DNA of 35,739 nt from Megasphaera hutchinsoni (lineage in GTDB: Bacteria; Bacillota; Negativicutes; Veillonellales; Megasphaeraceae). Made by a program: the position numbers and the translations under genes. Location of the stretch: the NCBI RefSeq assembly GCF_001553405.1, contig NZ_KQ960927.1, positions 1-35,739 on the forward strand, given 5' to 3'. The notes under the pieces were generated by a model that made no database searches, had not been told where the DNA came from, and saw nothing but the letters and a program-made list of their open reading frames with translations. This document shows positions 25,796-34,273 of this stretch, in pieces (positions within the stretch are counted from its first letter, which is position 1; each line of letters starts with the position of its first letter).

Positions 25796-27074
25796 AAAAG
25801 GACTTTTGGGATATGCAATATATATGCTACTTATGAGTATAGTTTCCATTTTTTTGTTACTCTATGAAGCATATACGAGCCTATGGCATCGTCGTTCGAG
25901 TCGGTGGAACCGATTATTTCTTGCTACCATACCAGATAAGCCAATTCTTTTGGTGCATGCCGCTTCTGCTGGAGAAGTGTTGGCTGTTGAGCCTTTATTG
26001 CATCAATTGGAAGAGAAATACCCACAGTATGCACTTGTTATTTCAACGGGGACAAAGACTGGATATGCGTTGGTGCAGCGTTTTTTTCCTCATCTTTCGG
26101 TAGTGTATTTTCCCTGGGATATACCGTTGGTGACTAAAGCATGGTTGCGACATATATCACCACGACTTATCGTTATGGTAGAAACGGAATTATGGCCATA
26201 TTTTTTGCGGACAGCGGCTCGTTTACAAATACCTGTGGTGATGGTAAATGGGCGAATTAGTAAGAAGACTTTTGGCTTTTTGCGACATTTTCCTTCGTTC
26301 GTTCGATATATATTATCTTCGATACAGTTGTTTTTGATGCAAAGTGAGCATGCGGCCGTATATATAAAACAACTGGGTGCTTATGAAGAACGTATCCATA
26401 TTACGGGGAATATGAAATATGATCAAACATATGGACAAGTTAGTCCTACTTATAAAAAGTCGTTGCAACAGCAATTGGGTATCACGGATAAACACTACCC
26501 TATATGGGTGGTGGGGAGTACACATATAGGTGAGCATGAGCATATATGTAATGCTTTTCAACAAGTGAGGCATGCTTTTCCTCAGGCGAAACTTATTTAT
26601 GTACCACGATATATTAATGAAGTAGAAAAGATCATAGAAATGGGTCGTACTTGGCATATTGATTTTGTGAAACGTAGTGAGGGAAAGCCTTTGGTGACAG
26701 ATAGCCCTATTATTGTAGATACGATGGGAGAATTAGGTCAGCTATATAGTTTGGCCGATATCGTCTTTGTTGGGGGGAGTTTAACACCTATTGGTGGGCA
26801 TAATGTGTTAGAACCGGCATCACATGGTAAGCCTATTATAGTAGGTCCTCACATGGAGCATTTTGCTGATGTTTTTGCTAGCTTTCAAGAGCAACATGCT
26901 ATTATTACTGTAGCCAATGCAAAGGAATTAGCTGCGGCATGTATGTATTTAGCCAAGCACAAACAAGTGGCGATGGATATAGGAAAGACGGGGTTACAGA
27001 TTGTACAAGCTAATCAAGGGGCTACGGAAAAAACGATACGTATTATCGCTGACTTGATGAGAAAGGAGCTATAA
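25782..27074 (+). CDS. waaA: 3-deoxy-D-manno-octulosonic acid (Kdo) transferase
   Basis: WaaA (KdtA, GT30) transfers Kdo from CMP-Kdo to lipid IVA at the cytoplasmic face of the inner membrane. The 430-residue protein has an N-terminal anchor (about 8-28), then ASAGEVLA with the likely catalytic Glu65, METELWPYF, and the C-terminal GGHNVLEPASHGKP motif of the donor-binding half. It overlaps msbA by 14 bases in another frame, so translation is probably coupled. How many Kdo residues it adds cannot be told from the sequence. Confidence 0.95.
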   Translation: MNGNKKGLLGYAIYMLLMSIVSIFLLLYEAYTSLWHRRSSRWNRLFLATIPDKPILLVHAASAGEVLAVEPLLHQLEEKYPQYALVISTGTKTGYALVQRFFPHLSVVYFPWDIPLVTKAWLRHISPRLIVMVETELWPYFLRTAARLQIPVVMVNGRISKKTFGFLRHFPSFVRYILSSIQLFLMQSEHAAVYIKQLGAYEERIHITGNMKYDQTYGQVSPTYKKSLQQQLGITDKHYPIWVVGSTHIGEHEHICNAFQQVRHAFPQAKLIYVPRYINEVEKIIEMGRTWHIDFVKRSEGKPLVTDSPIIVDTMGELGQLYSLADIVFVGGSLTPIGGHNVLEPASHGKPIIVGPHMEHFADVFASFQEQHAIITVANAKELAAACMYLAKHKQVAMDIGKTGLQIVQANQGATEKTIRIIADLMRKEL

Positions 27075-27076
27075 TC

Positions 27077-28204
27077 GTGGGGATACGTAATGTGATCAGT
27101 CGATATTTTCATAAACTTATGACTAATGCGTCTTTATCGTTATGGGATCGATGCGTGGTATTCTTTTTACAGGGCTTATCTTACGTGTATCGATTTGCCG
27201 TAACACTGATGAGAATGTTGTATATATGGCAAATTCGTCGTTCTTATCGCGTGTCAGCTGCAGTTATCAGTATAGGAAATATCACGGTAGGGGGAACAGG
27301 CAAAACGCCGTTTACTTGTTTTTTAGCGAAATACCTTTATGATCATCATAAGAATGTAGCCGTATTGACGCGGGGATATCGGAGTCAAGCAGAAGCTACG
27401 GGGGTATTAGTGAGCGATGGTGAAAAAATTGTCACAACGTCTGCCTTAGGTGGTGATGAAGCATGTGTGATGGCCCGTTTACTCATGCATATTCCTGTGT
27501 GGGCCGGGAGAAAACGATATCAAAATGCATTGCATTCAATAGAAAAATTTAATACGAATGTATTTGTGTTAGATGATGGATTTCAACATTGGCAATTGGT
27601 ACGAGATCTTGATATTGTATTATTAGATGGCACCAATCCATTTGGCAATGGCTATGTTTTACCACGAGGTATTTTGCGTGAGCCCGTACTACAATTGAGG
27701 CGTGCTGATATCATTGTTCTCACGAAAGCAGGTAAATTAACTGTAGCCAAAAAACAAGCACTCGCAACGTATATTAGACGATATAATAAGACGGCTCCGC
27801 TTGTGGAAGCGGTAACGGAAGTGGTTGCTTGTATTCCTTTTTCTGCATGGGTGCAGAGAATGGGAGAAAATAATTGCGTTTTGGAAAAAAGGCAGCGGGT
27901 AATTACCATTTCAGCCTTGGGGAATCCGCTTGATTTTGAAGAAACGGTTCAAAGACAAGGTTATCAAGTGGTTTCGACACGGCGATATGCTGATCATCAT
28001 CGGTATGAAGCTGCTGATTATCAAACATGGCGACTGTTAGCACAACAGTATCAAGCGGTATGTATTACGACGGAAAAAGATGCTGTAAAAATAGAGGCAG
28101 TCCAAGTCAAGGACATACCTTTATATGTATTATCCATTGAAATGAAATGGACACACGGTCGAGAAGAAGCCGAACGTGTCTTGTGGAAAAAAATAGGAGC
28201 ATAA
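27077..28204 (+). CDS. lpxK: Tetraacyldisaccharide 4'-kinase
   Basis: LpxK phosphorylates the 4' position of the lipid A disaccharide to form lipid IVA. The 375-residue membrane-associated protein has a hydrophobic N-terminal helix (about 25-50) and the P-loop ISIGNITVGGTGKTP (about 66-80). The family motif DDGFQHWQLVRDLDIVLLD follows. It starts with GTG, 6 bases after AAAGGAG, and only 2 bases after the waaA stop. Though it acts before WaaA in the pathway, it lies after it in the operon. Confidence 0.95.
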   Translation: MGIRNVISRYFHKLMTNASLSLWDRCVVFFLQGLSYVYRFAVTLMRMLYIWQIRRSYRVSAAVISIGNITVGGTGKTPFTCFLAKYLYDHHKNVAVLTRGYRSQAEATGVLVSDGEKIVTTSALGGDEACVMARLLMHIPVWAGRKRYQNALHSIEKFNTNVFVLDDGFQHWQLVRDLDIVLLDGTNPFGNGYVLPRGILREPVLQLRRADIIVLTKAGKLTVAKKQALATYIRRYNKTAPLVEAVTEVVACIPFSAWVQRMGENNCVLEKRQRVITISALGNPLDFEETVQRQGYQVVSTRRYADHHRYEAADYQTWRLLAQQYQAVCITTEKDAVKIEAVQVKDIPLYVLSIEMKWTHGREEAERVLWKKIGA

Positions 28205-28206
28205 TT

Positions 28207-28944
28207 ATGAATTGTATTTGTATTATTCCAGCACGGTATGGATCGACCCGTTTACCAGGCAAACCGTTAGTGGATATTGCGGGTAAATCGATGATTCAAC
28301 GCGTATATGAACAAGTAGTGAAAGCGGCTGCGTTACAAACGGTAGCCGTGGCGGTGGACACACCACAGGTATATGATACGGTTATTCGCTTTGGTGGTAA
28401 GGCGATTATGACGCGTCAAGATCATGTGACAGGAACAGATAGATTAGCAGAAGCTATTAGGCATTTTCCTGAAGCGGATGTTGTTGTTAATGTGCAAGGG
28501 GATGAACCGTTGATTGCACCTGAAATTATTAATTCATTGTGCAGTGTGTTTGACAAATATCCAACGATTCAAATGGCAACAGTGGCGACTCCTTTGCAAG
28601 AGAGTGAATATGATGATCCATCTGCTGTTAAAGTGGTACTGAATAAACGGGATGAAGCGATGTATTTTTCTCGGTCGCTTATTCCTTATCCGCGGCAAGC
28701 CTATGGAAATCAGTGTCAGCCTTATAAACATGTAGGTATATATGCGTATCGATATCGTTTTTTATTGCAATATGCCCAAATGGCACAAACACCAGCAGAA
28801 AAAACCGAATCATTGGAACAGTTGCGTGTTTTAGAAAACGGGTATACCATAAAAGTAATTAAAACTAATCATCAATTCATAGGAGTTGATACACCTGAGG
28901 ATTTGCAGCGGGTGCAAGCGTATTTTTTACATAAAGGAGAATAA
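28207..28944 (+). CDS. kdsB: 3-deoxy-manno-octulosonate cytidylyltransferase
   Basis: KdsB activates Kdo with CTP to CMP-Kdo, the donor used by WaaA. The 245-residue length is normal. The N-terminal nucleotide-binding motif IPARYGSTRLPGKPL, the VVNVQGDEPLI segment, and HVGIYAYR are characteristic. I chose the ATG at 28207, 2 bases after the lpxK stop; the ribosome site (AGGAGC) lies inside lpxK. A frame open further left overlaps lpxK and is rejected. The gene opens a kdsB-kdsA-kdsD-kdsC block with all four steps of CMP-Kdo synthesis. Confidence 0.96.
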   Translation: MNCICIIPARYGSTRLPGKPLVDIAGKSMIQRVYEQVVKAAALQTVAVAVDTPQVYDTVIRFGGKAIMTRQDHVTGTDRLAEAIRHFPEADVVVNVQGDEPLIAPEIINSLCSVFDKYPTIQMATVATPLQESEYDDPSAVKVVLNKRDEAMYFSRSLIPYPRQAYGNQCQPYKHVGIYAYRYRFLLQYAQMAQTPAEKTESLEQLRVLENGYTIKVIKTNHQFIGVDTPEDLQRVQAYFLHKGE

Positions 28945-28947
28945 CGA

Positions 28948-29793
28948 GTGGAAAGAGTAAAGCCTGTTAAAATTGGAAATATTACCGTAGCAGATGATGG
29001 AAAGTTGTTTGTTTTAGCTGGTCCATGTGTATTGGAAGAAGAAGAACGTGTATTAGCTATTGGTAAAGTTATGAAAGATATTTGTCAACGTTTGGGGCTC
29101 GCATATGTGTTTAAAGCCTCTTTTGACAAAGCGAATCGTTCGTCTTATACGTCTTTTCGTGGACCGGGTATAGAAAAAGGATTGGCTATGCTACAACGTA
29201 TTAAAGAGGAATTACAAGTGCCAATTGTGAGTGATATTCATACGCCGGATCAAGCCCAGCAGGCCGCAGAAGTATTAGATGTATTGCAAATTCCGGCCTT
29301 TTTATGTAGACAAACTGATTTACTAGAAGCGGCAGCAGCTACGGGTAAATGCGTGAATGTTAAAAAAGGGCAATTCATGGCACCGGAAGATATGAAAAAT
29401 GTATTATCTAAAATGGAAAGACTAGGAAATGAAAATTTACTATTAACGGAACGGGGATTTTGTTTAGGTTATCATAATTTAGTTGTAGATATGCGTGGCT
29501 TACCTATTATGCGCAGTTTTGGTTATCCTGTTGTTTTTGATGCAACACATAGTGTACAATTGCCGGGAGGAGCTGGTACTAAATCTTCAGGGCAGCGGCA
29601 GTTTATTGGTAATTTAGCTCGAGCAGCAGCTGGTGCAGGGATTGACGGCGTATTTATGGAAGTACATGATAACCCCGAAGAGGCCTTGAGTGATGGACCT
29701 AATATGCTTTATTTATCGCAAGTCGAAGCGGTGTTAAAAGATATGGTAGCGATTCATGAAATAACGAAAAAAAGTGTAAGTACGGCTAAATAA
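28948..29793 (+). CDS. kdsA: 3-deoxy-8-phosphooctulonate synthase
   Basis: KdsA condenses arabinose 5-phosphate with phosphoenolpyruvate to Kdo 8-phosphate. The 281-residue TIM-barrel enzyme shows FDKANRSSYTSFRGPG and the VFDATHSVQLPGG signature. The N-terminal motif is AGPCVLEE with Cys27. In the metal-dependent class (for example Aquifex) a Cys stands here, while the metal-free E. coli type has Asn, so this enzyme is probably metal-dependent. It begins with GTG after AAAGGAG and lies 3 bases after kdsB. Confidence 0.96.
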   Translation: MERVKPVKIGNITVADDGKLFVLAGPCVLEEEERVLAIGKVMKDICQRLGLAYVFKASFDKANRSSYTSFRGPGIEKGLAMLQRIKEELQVPIVSDIHTPDQAQQAAEVLDVLQIPAFLCRQTDLLEAAAATGKCVNVKKGQFMAPEDMKNVLSKMERLGNENLLLTERGFCLGYHNLVVDMRGLPIMRSFGYPVVFDATHSVQLPGGAGTKSSGQRQFIGNLARAAAGAGIDGVFMEVHDNPEEALSDGPNMLYLSQVEAVLKDMVAIHEITKKSVSTAK

Positions 29794-29806
29794 ATAGGAG
29801 TATATA

Positions 29807-30781
29807 ATGATGGATATATTGGAAACGGCAAGGGATGTGCTTTTACAAGAAGCGAAAGGTATTGAAAAATTAGCCCCTCTTTTAAATCAAAGCTTTGTAC
29901 AGGCGGTACAATTGATCTTGGCATCATCAGGAAGAGTCGTTGTGACGGGAATGGGAAAGTCGGGACACATTGCCAGAAAAGTATCGGCAACGTTATCCAG
30001 TACGGGTACGCCTTCTGTATATTTGCATCCTGGTGAAGCCATTCATGGTGACTTAGGTATGGTCACCGTGAATGATGTTGTTTTGGCATTTTCTCATAGT
30101 GGTGAAACACCAGAAGTAGTTCAAATTTTACCGTCATTAAAACGAATAGGGGCAAAGATGATTGCTGTCGTAGGCAATCATAATTCAACGTTGGCTCAAA
30201 ATGCTGATGTTATTCTAGAAGTAGCGATTGAAAAAGAAGCTTGCCCATTAGGCTTAGCTCCGACTACGAGTACGACTGTTTCCTTAGCACTAGGGGATGC
30301 CCTAGCGGTGGTTTTACTGTCAAGTCATCATTTTACAAAAGACCAATTTGCTGTTTTTCATCCTGGCGGTTCGTTAGGTAAAAAATTATTGCTTACGGCA
30401 GCACAAGTGATGCATAAAGGAAAAGAACACCCAGTTTTACCGGAAGATGGAACCGTACAAGATGCTTTGTTTATGATGACCGAAAAGGGGTTAGGGGCTG
30501 TTTCTATTGTTGATGCACAAGGCTTGTTAGTGGGTGTGGTGACTGATGGCGATGTGCGGCGTGGACTGGAAACGGGAACTAATTTTTTGCAGTGGCCGAT
30601 TGAGGCAATGATGACTAAAAATCCACGGCAAATTCAAGAGAATAAATTGGCTGCTGAAGCATTACATATTATGGAAACACATCAACCACGACCTATTACG
30701 GTTCTTCCTGTCGTAGATGAAACAGGAAAAGCGGTAGGAATGATTCATATTACAGATTTGTTGAAACAAGGGGTGATATGA
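29807..30781 (+). CDS. kdsD: Arabinose-5-phosphate isomerase
   Basis: The enzyme interconverts ribulose 5-phosphate and arabinose 5-phosphate, the sugar input for KdsA. The 324-residue protein has an N-terminal SIS domain (about 30-185; TGMGKSGHIARKVSATLSSTGT and FSHSGETPE) and two C-terminal CBS domains (about 205-324). This is the full-length KdsD/KpsF layout. Start at 29807 is supported by AGGAG 6 bases upstream; a second ATG follows directly. The stop overlaps kdsC by 4 bases. KdsD rather than a capsule-linked KpsF paralogue is favoured by its Kdo-cluster setting. Confidence 0.94.
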   Translation: MMDILETARDVLLQEAKGIEKLAPLLNQSFVQAVQLILASSGRVVVTGMGKSGHIARKVSATLSSTGTPSVYLHPGEAIHGDLGMVTVNDVVLAFSHSGETPEVVQILPSLKRIGAKMIAVVGNHNSTLAQNADVILEVAIEKEACPLGLAPTTSTTVSLALGDALAVVLLSSHHFTKDQFAVFHPGGSLGKKLLLTAAQVMHKGKEHPVLPEDGTVQDALFMMTEKGLGAVSIVDAQGLLVGVVTDGDVRRGLETGTNFLQWPIEAMMTKNPRQIQENKLAAEALHIMETHQPRPITVLPVVDETGKAVGMIHITDLLKQGVI

Positions 30782-31314
30782 TGATACAACCAAAGTCGCT
30801 TTTTTTACTGGCGTTTGATGTTGATGGGGTTTTGACCGATGGTTCTTTGTATTATGGCCCCCAAGGAGAAGCATATAAGTGCTTTTCTGCACGTGATGGC
30901 ATGGGGATTTCTTTAGCACGGTTGGCAGGATTCAAAACAGCGATTATTACGGGCCGACTATCCGATATGGTGAAGCGGCGGGCAGCCGATTTAGGAATTG
31001 ATTATATATATCAAGGAGTAGAAAATAAACTCATAGCGTTACAGGCATTGTGTCGGCAAATTGGGATAGAAGTCTCGCAAGTGGCTTATATGGGGGATGA
31101 TATTAATGATATGGCTGTACTAAAAGCTTGTCAGTATAGCGGTGCTCCAGCTGATGCTTGTAAAGAAGTGCGGAAGATAGCTTCTTGGGTATCTATATAT
31201 CCTGGTGGTAAAGGTGCTGTGCGTGAATGGATAGAATACCTTTTGCGACAAGAGAAACGATGGGAAAGAGTACTACAACAGTATGAAGATTATCGCAGTG
31301 ACGTGCGACAATAG
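30778..31314 (+). CDS. kdsC: 3-deoxy-D-manno-octulosonate 8-phosphate phosphatase
   Basis: KdsC removes phosphate from Kdo 8-phosphate. The 178-residue protein is a cap-less HAD phosphatase of the usual size. The nucleophile and acid are Asp14 and Asp16 in FDVDGVLTDG. SARDGMG, ITGR and MGDDINDM give the remaining catalytic motifs. Two ATG codons are adjacent (30778, 30781); the ribosome site AAGGGGTGA fits the second slightly better, a difference of one residue. It overlaps kdsD by 4 bases and completes the Kdo block. Confidence 0.94.
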   Translation: MMIQPKSLFLLAFDVDGVLTDGSLYYGPQGEAYKCFSARDGMGISLARLAGFKTAIITGRLSDMVKRRAADLGIDYIYQGVENKLIALQALCRQIGIEVSQVAYMGDDINDMAVLKACQYSGAPADACKEVRKIASWVSIYPGGKGAVREWIEYLLRQEKRWERVLQQYEDYRSDVRQ

Positions 31315-31328
31315 GGAGGAATATTTTT

Positions 31329-32225
31329 ATGTCAAGAACGGGATGGCAATATTATCTTGCTCGCGGCATTAGTAAACTCATTTGTCAATTTTCGTATGAA
31401 CGCATTATTGCGTGGGGACGAAAATTAGGACCTTTGGGTGAAAAAATATTGCATAAACAAAGAGAACGCGGCATTCGTCATATTATGCAAGGCCTAGCTT
31501 GTACGCAAAAGGAAGCGGAAACGATTATTGCGGCGGTATTTGCTAATTTAGGGCAGTCTTTGTTGGAAATATTATATACGCCGCAGTTATGTAAAGAAAA
31601 TATACATACGTTTGTAACGTTAGAGCATGAAGAACGGTTACAGCAGGCGTTGGATAAAAATAAAGGAGTTATTGTGTTAACTGCTCATTTTGGCAATTGG
31701 GAATGGATGGGAGCGGCCCTTTCCTTGTATGGATATCCAACTACAACTATCGTTAAAAATCAGCCGAACGATCAATTGACACGTTTATTAAATGAACATC
31801 GGCGGATGATGGGATTAGAAGTTTTTGAACGTGGTGGTAATGCGATGATTATTGCGGCGAGAGCGTTGCGAAGAAAAAAGATTTTAGGATTTTTAGCAGA
31901 TCAAGATGGCGGGGAAGATGGTGTACCAGATGAATTTTTAGGGAAATTTGCCTCTTCGCCGAAAGGCCCCGCTCAATTTTATTGTAAATTTGGCTCACCA
32001 ATTGTGCCTATTTTTGCTATTCATGATGAACAGCATCATCATCGGGTTTTAATTGGGAAAGAAATAGCGTATGAACCAACGGGAGATACAACGAAGGATA
32101 TTGCAGAAGTGACGCGATTGTTAACGGCAGAAACAGCACGTCTTATACAAACCTATCCGGCAGAATGGTTATGGTTTCAGCACCGTTGGCGGACGCAACA
32201 AGCATCGATGCATACGGAGTCATAA
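31329..32225 (+). CDS. lpxL: Lipid A late acyltransferase (LpxL/HtrB family)
   Basis: The 298-residue protein belongs to the LpxL/LpxM/HtrB acyltransferase family, which adds secondary acyl chains to Kdo-lipid A from acyl-ACP at the inner membrane. The active-site HX4E motif is at His120 and Glu125 (AHFGNWEW). The DQDGGEDGV segment and the closing WLWFQHRWRT are family features. Whether it acts as LpxL or LpxM cannot be decided, and only one such gene is in the window. A GGGAGGA site precedes its ATG. It links the Kdo block with the lpt genes. Confidence 0.9.
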   Translation: MSRTGWQYYLARGISKLICQFSYERIIAWGRKLGPLGEKILHKQRERGIRHIMQGLACTQKEAETIIAAVFANLGQSLLEILYTPQLCKENIHTFVTLEHEERLQQALDKNKGVIVLTAHFGNWEWMGAALSLYGYPTTTIVKNQPNDQLTRLLNEHRRMMGLEVFERGGNAMIIAARALRRKKILGFLADQDGGEDGVPDEFLGKFASSPKGPAQFYCKFGSPIVPIFAIHDEQHHHRVLIGKEIAYEPTGDTTKDIAEVTRLLTAETARLIQTYPAEWLWFQHRWRTQQASMHTES

Positions 32226-32239
32226 AGGAGAAGATAGAC

Positions 32240-32791
32240 GTGCAAACTCTCTTTCGCAAGTATAAAAAAGTGATTATCGCTGGTAGCGTTGTCTTTCTTT
32301 TTATAGTGCTTTTATATAGCATATTACGTCAGACGGAACAATCTACATTACCACGAGCATTGGTAAAGGCCATTTCTTTTCAAGGCACACAGATAGAAGA
32401 ACGGAAAAAAGGAAGACTTGTTTGGCGGATAGGGTCACGACAAATCAAAGTAGATCAAGATACACAACAGGTTTATGTTAAACAACCACAGGGAAAATTT
32501 TGCAGTGCGGAAGGTATGGTGATGTCTTTTCATGCATCCGCTTGTTTGATTGATCGAAAACAGGCGAAGGTAATTATAGAAGCACCCATAGAAATTACGA
32601 CATCTCAAGGCGATCGCTTACAGACGAAAGGTAATATCGTTTATAATGGAAAGACTGAAACTATTACGGGGGGACCAGTGGTTATTTATCGTTCTGATGG
32701 TATTAAGTTACAAGCGAATTCGTTTATCTCAGATGTATCCTTACAACATGTAAAATTAAAAGGACAGGCAAAACTTACTAAGGGAGAATAA
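32240..32791 (+). CDS. lptC: LPS export protein LptC
   Basis: LptC is the inner-membrane anchored bridge that takes LPS from the LptB-F/G transporter and hands it to LptA. The 183-residue protein has one N-terminal membrane helix (about 10-30) and a periplasmic beta-jellyroll domain. I chose the GTG at 32240, 9 bases after AAAGGAG, because an upstream ATG at 32165 lies inside the acyltransferase gene and would put 25 extra polar residues before the anchor. Similarity in this family is weak, so the place before lptA and lptB matters for the call. Confidence 0.85.
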   Translation: MQTLFRKYKKVIIAGSVVFLFIVLLYSILRQTEQSTLPRALVKAISFQGTQIEERKKGRLVWRIGSRQIKVDQDTQQVYVKQPQGKFCSAEGMVMSFHASACLIDRKQAKVIIEAPIEITTSQGDRLQTKGNIVYNGKTETITGGPVVIYRSDGIKLQANSFISDVSLQHVKLKGQAKLTKGE

Positions 32792-32793
32792 AT

Positions 32794-33522
32794 ATGAAAC
32801 ATACAGGAAAAGAGTGGGGGATGATTATTGGCATAGTTGCCTTAATCAGCACAAGTGTTCTGTCGATACAGGCAGCACCAGTACCTGTTTCGGTAACAGC
32901 CGATCAAATGGAATTTAATGGCCAAGCACAAACGATTACTGCCGCCGGTCATGTAGTCGTTTCTCGTGGTACTACGAAAATTACGGGGCAACAGGCACGG
33001 TATCATATTCAGCGCGATGTGGCGGAATTGACGGGATATCCTGTCCTTACACAACCAGGGTTATTGATACAAGCAAAGAAGGTAGGCGTGTATCAGCAAC
33101 AGCATGTTGTGGCAGATGGTGGCGTATACATTAAACAAAAAGATAAGGAAATAAAAGGAAATAAGGTAGATTATCTCATTTCACGTGAATATGGTATCAT
33201 TACAGGCAACGCTTTTTTACAAGCACAAGGATATCAGTTGCATGCGGATAAAATTGAAGCTTGGTTAGGTGCAGTAAAAGCGATTGGCACGGGGCGTGTA
33301 CGGATTTATTCGGCAACAGATCGCTTGCATGCATCGGGGAATCAAGCCGTATATACGCAAACACCAGGCAAAGATGATGGCGTATTAGTGTTAACGGGAA
33401 ATGTAAGTGCGACACAACGAAAAAGCATGTTTCGAGGAGAAGCTGTGCAGGTACGGCGGAGAGATGAATCGATACGGACATTTAGCCGTTCGACCATCGT
33501 GATAAGCCCATCTCAATCTTAG
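32794..33522 (+). CDS. lptA: Periplasmic LPS transport protein LptA (OstA-like)
   Basis: LptA polymerises or bridges across the periplasm to carry LPS from LptC to LptD. The 242-residue precursor has a Sec signal peptide with likely cleavage after SIQA (residue 27). The mature part is an OstA-like beta-jellyroll with repeated short strands and the typical VTADQMEFNGQ start. At about 215 mature residues it is somewhat longer than E. coli LptA (about 160), so it may hold more strands. It follows lptC by 2 bases and precedes lptB by 16. lptD is not in this window. Confidence 0.88.
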   Translation: MKHTGKEWGMIIGIVALISTSVLSIQAAPVPVSVTADQMEFNGQAQTITAAGHVVVSRGTTKITGQQARYHIQRDVAELTGYPVLTQPGLLIQAKKVGVYQQQHVVADGGVYIKQKDKEIKGNKVDYLISREYGIITGNAFLQAQGYQLHADKIEAWLGAVKAIGTGRVRIYSATDRLHASGNQAVYTQTPGKDDGVLVLTGNVSATQRKSMFRGEAVQVRRRDESIRTFSRSTIVISPSQS

Positions 33523-33538
33523 AGAATAGAGGAATTTT

Positions 33539-34258
33539 ATGCGCATTGAAACTCATCATTTAACAAAAGTATATAAAGAACGGCAGGTCGTAAATGGTGT
33601 TACCATTCATGTAGAGCAGGGAGAAGTCGTTGGTTTATTAGGTCCCAATGGTGCAGGAAAAACGACGACTTTTTATATGATTGTTGGCATTGAGCATCCT
33701 ACGGGCGGGAGTATTATGGTCGATCATAAGGATATTACAAAGCTGCCTATCCATCGTCGTGCGGCTTATGGTATTGGGTACTTGCCACAGGAAGCGTCTA
33801 TTTTTCGTAAATTAACGGTAGAAGAAAATTTGCTGGCTTTATTAGAAACGACTAAGTTGACGAAGGCGGAACAGAAAAAGAAGGCACAAGCTTTGATGGA
33901 GGAGTTTTCCATTACGCGGCTTAAAGATTTTCCAGGGATTCAATTATCGGGGGGAGAAAGAAGACGGGTAGAAATCGCTCGTTGTTTAGTGACCGATCCA
34001 GCGTTTATTTTATTAGATGAACCATTTGCAGGTATTGATCCATTGGCGGTAAATGAAATTCAAGGTATTATTAGTCATTTAAAGCAACGCGGTATAGGGG
34101 TATTAATTACAGATCATAATGTTCGAGAAACATTAAGTATTGTTGACAGGGCTTATATTTTAAGTGAAGGACGTATTTTGTTAGAAGGAACACCTACACA
34201 TATCGCACAAGATGAGGTGGCGAAAAAATTTTATTTAGGGGAAACATTTCATATGTAG
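33539..34258 (+). CDS. lptB: LPS export ABC transporter ATPase LptB
   Basis: LptB powers extraction of LPS from the inner membrane. The 239-residue ATPase has Walker A GPNGAGKTTTF (about 35-45), the LptB-typical GIGYLPQEASIFRKLTVEEN segment with the Q-loop, the signature LSGGERRRVEIAR (about 137-149), Walker B FILLDEPF (about 157-164), and the switch His of ITDHNVRET. These motifs distinguish it well from other small ATPases. It lies between lptA and the lptF/G permease gene. Confidence 0.95.
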   Translation: MRIETHHLTKVYKERQVVNGVTIHVEQGEVVGLLGPNGAGKTTTFYMIVGIEHPTGGSIMVDHKDITKLPIHRRAAYGIGYLPQEASIFRKLTVEENLLALLETTKLTKAEQKKKAQALMEEFSITRLKDFPGIQLSGGERRRVEIARCLVTDPAFILLDEPFAGIDPLAVNEIQGIISHLKQRGIGVLITDHNVRETLSIVDRAYILSEGRILLEGTPTHIAQDEVAKKFYLGETFHM

Positions 34259-34273
34259 GAAAGGAGCAGATTT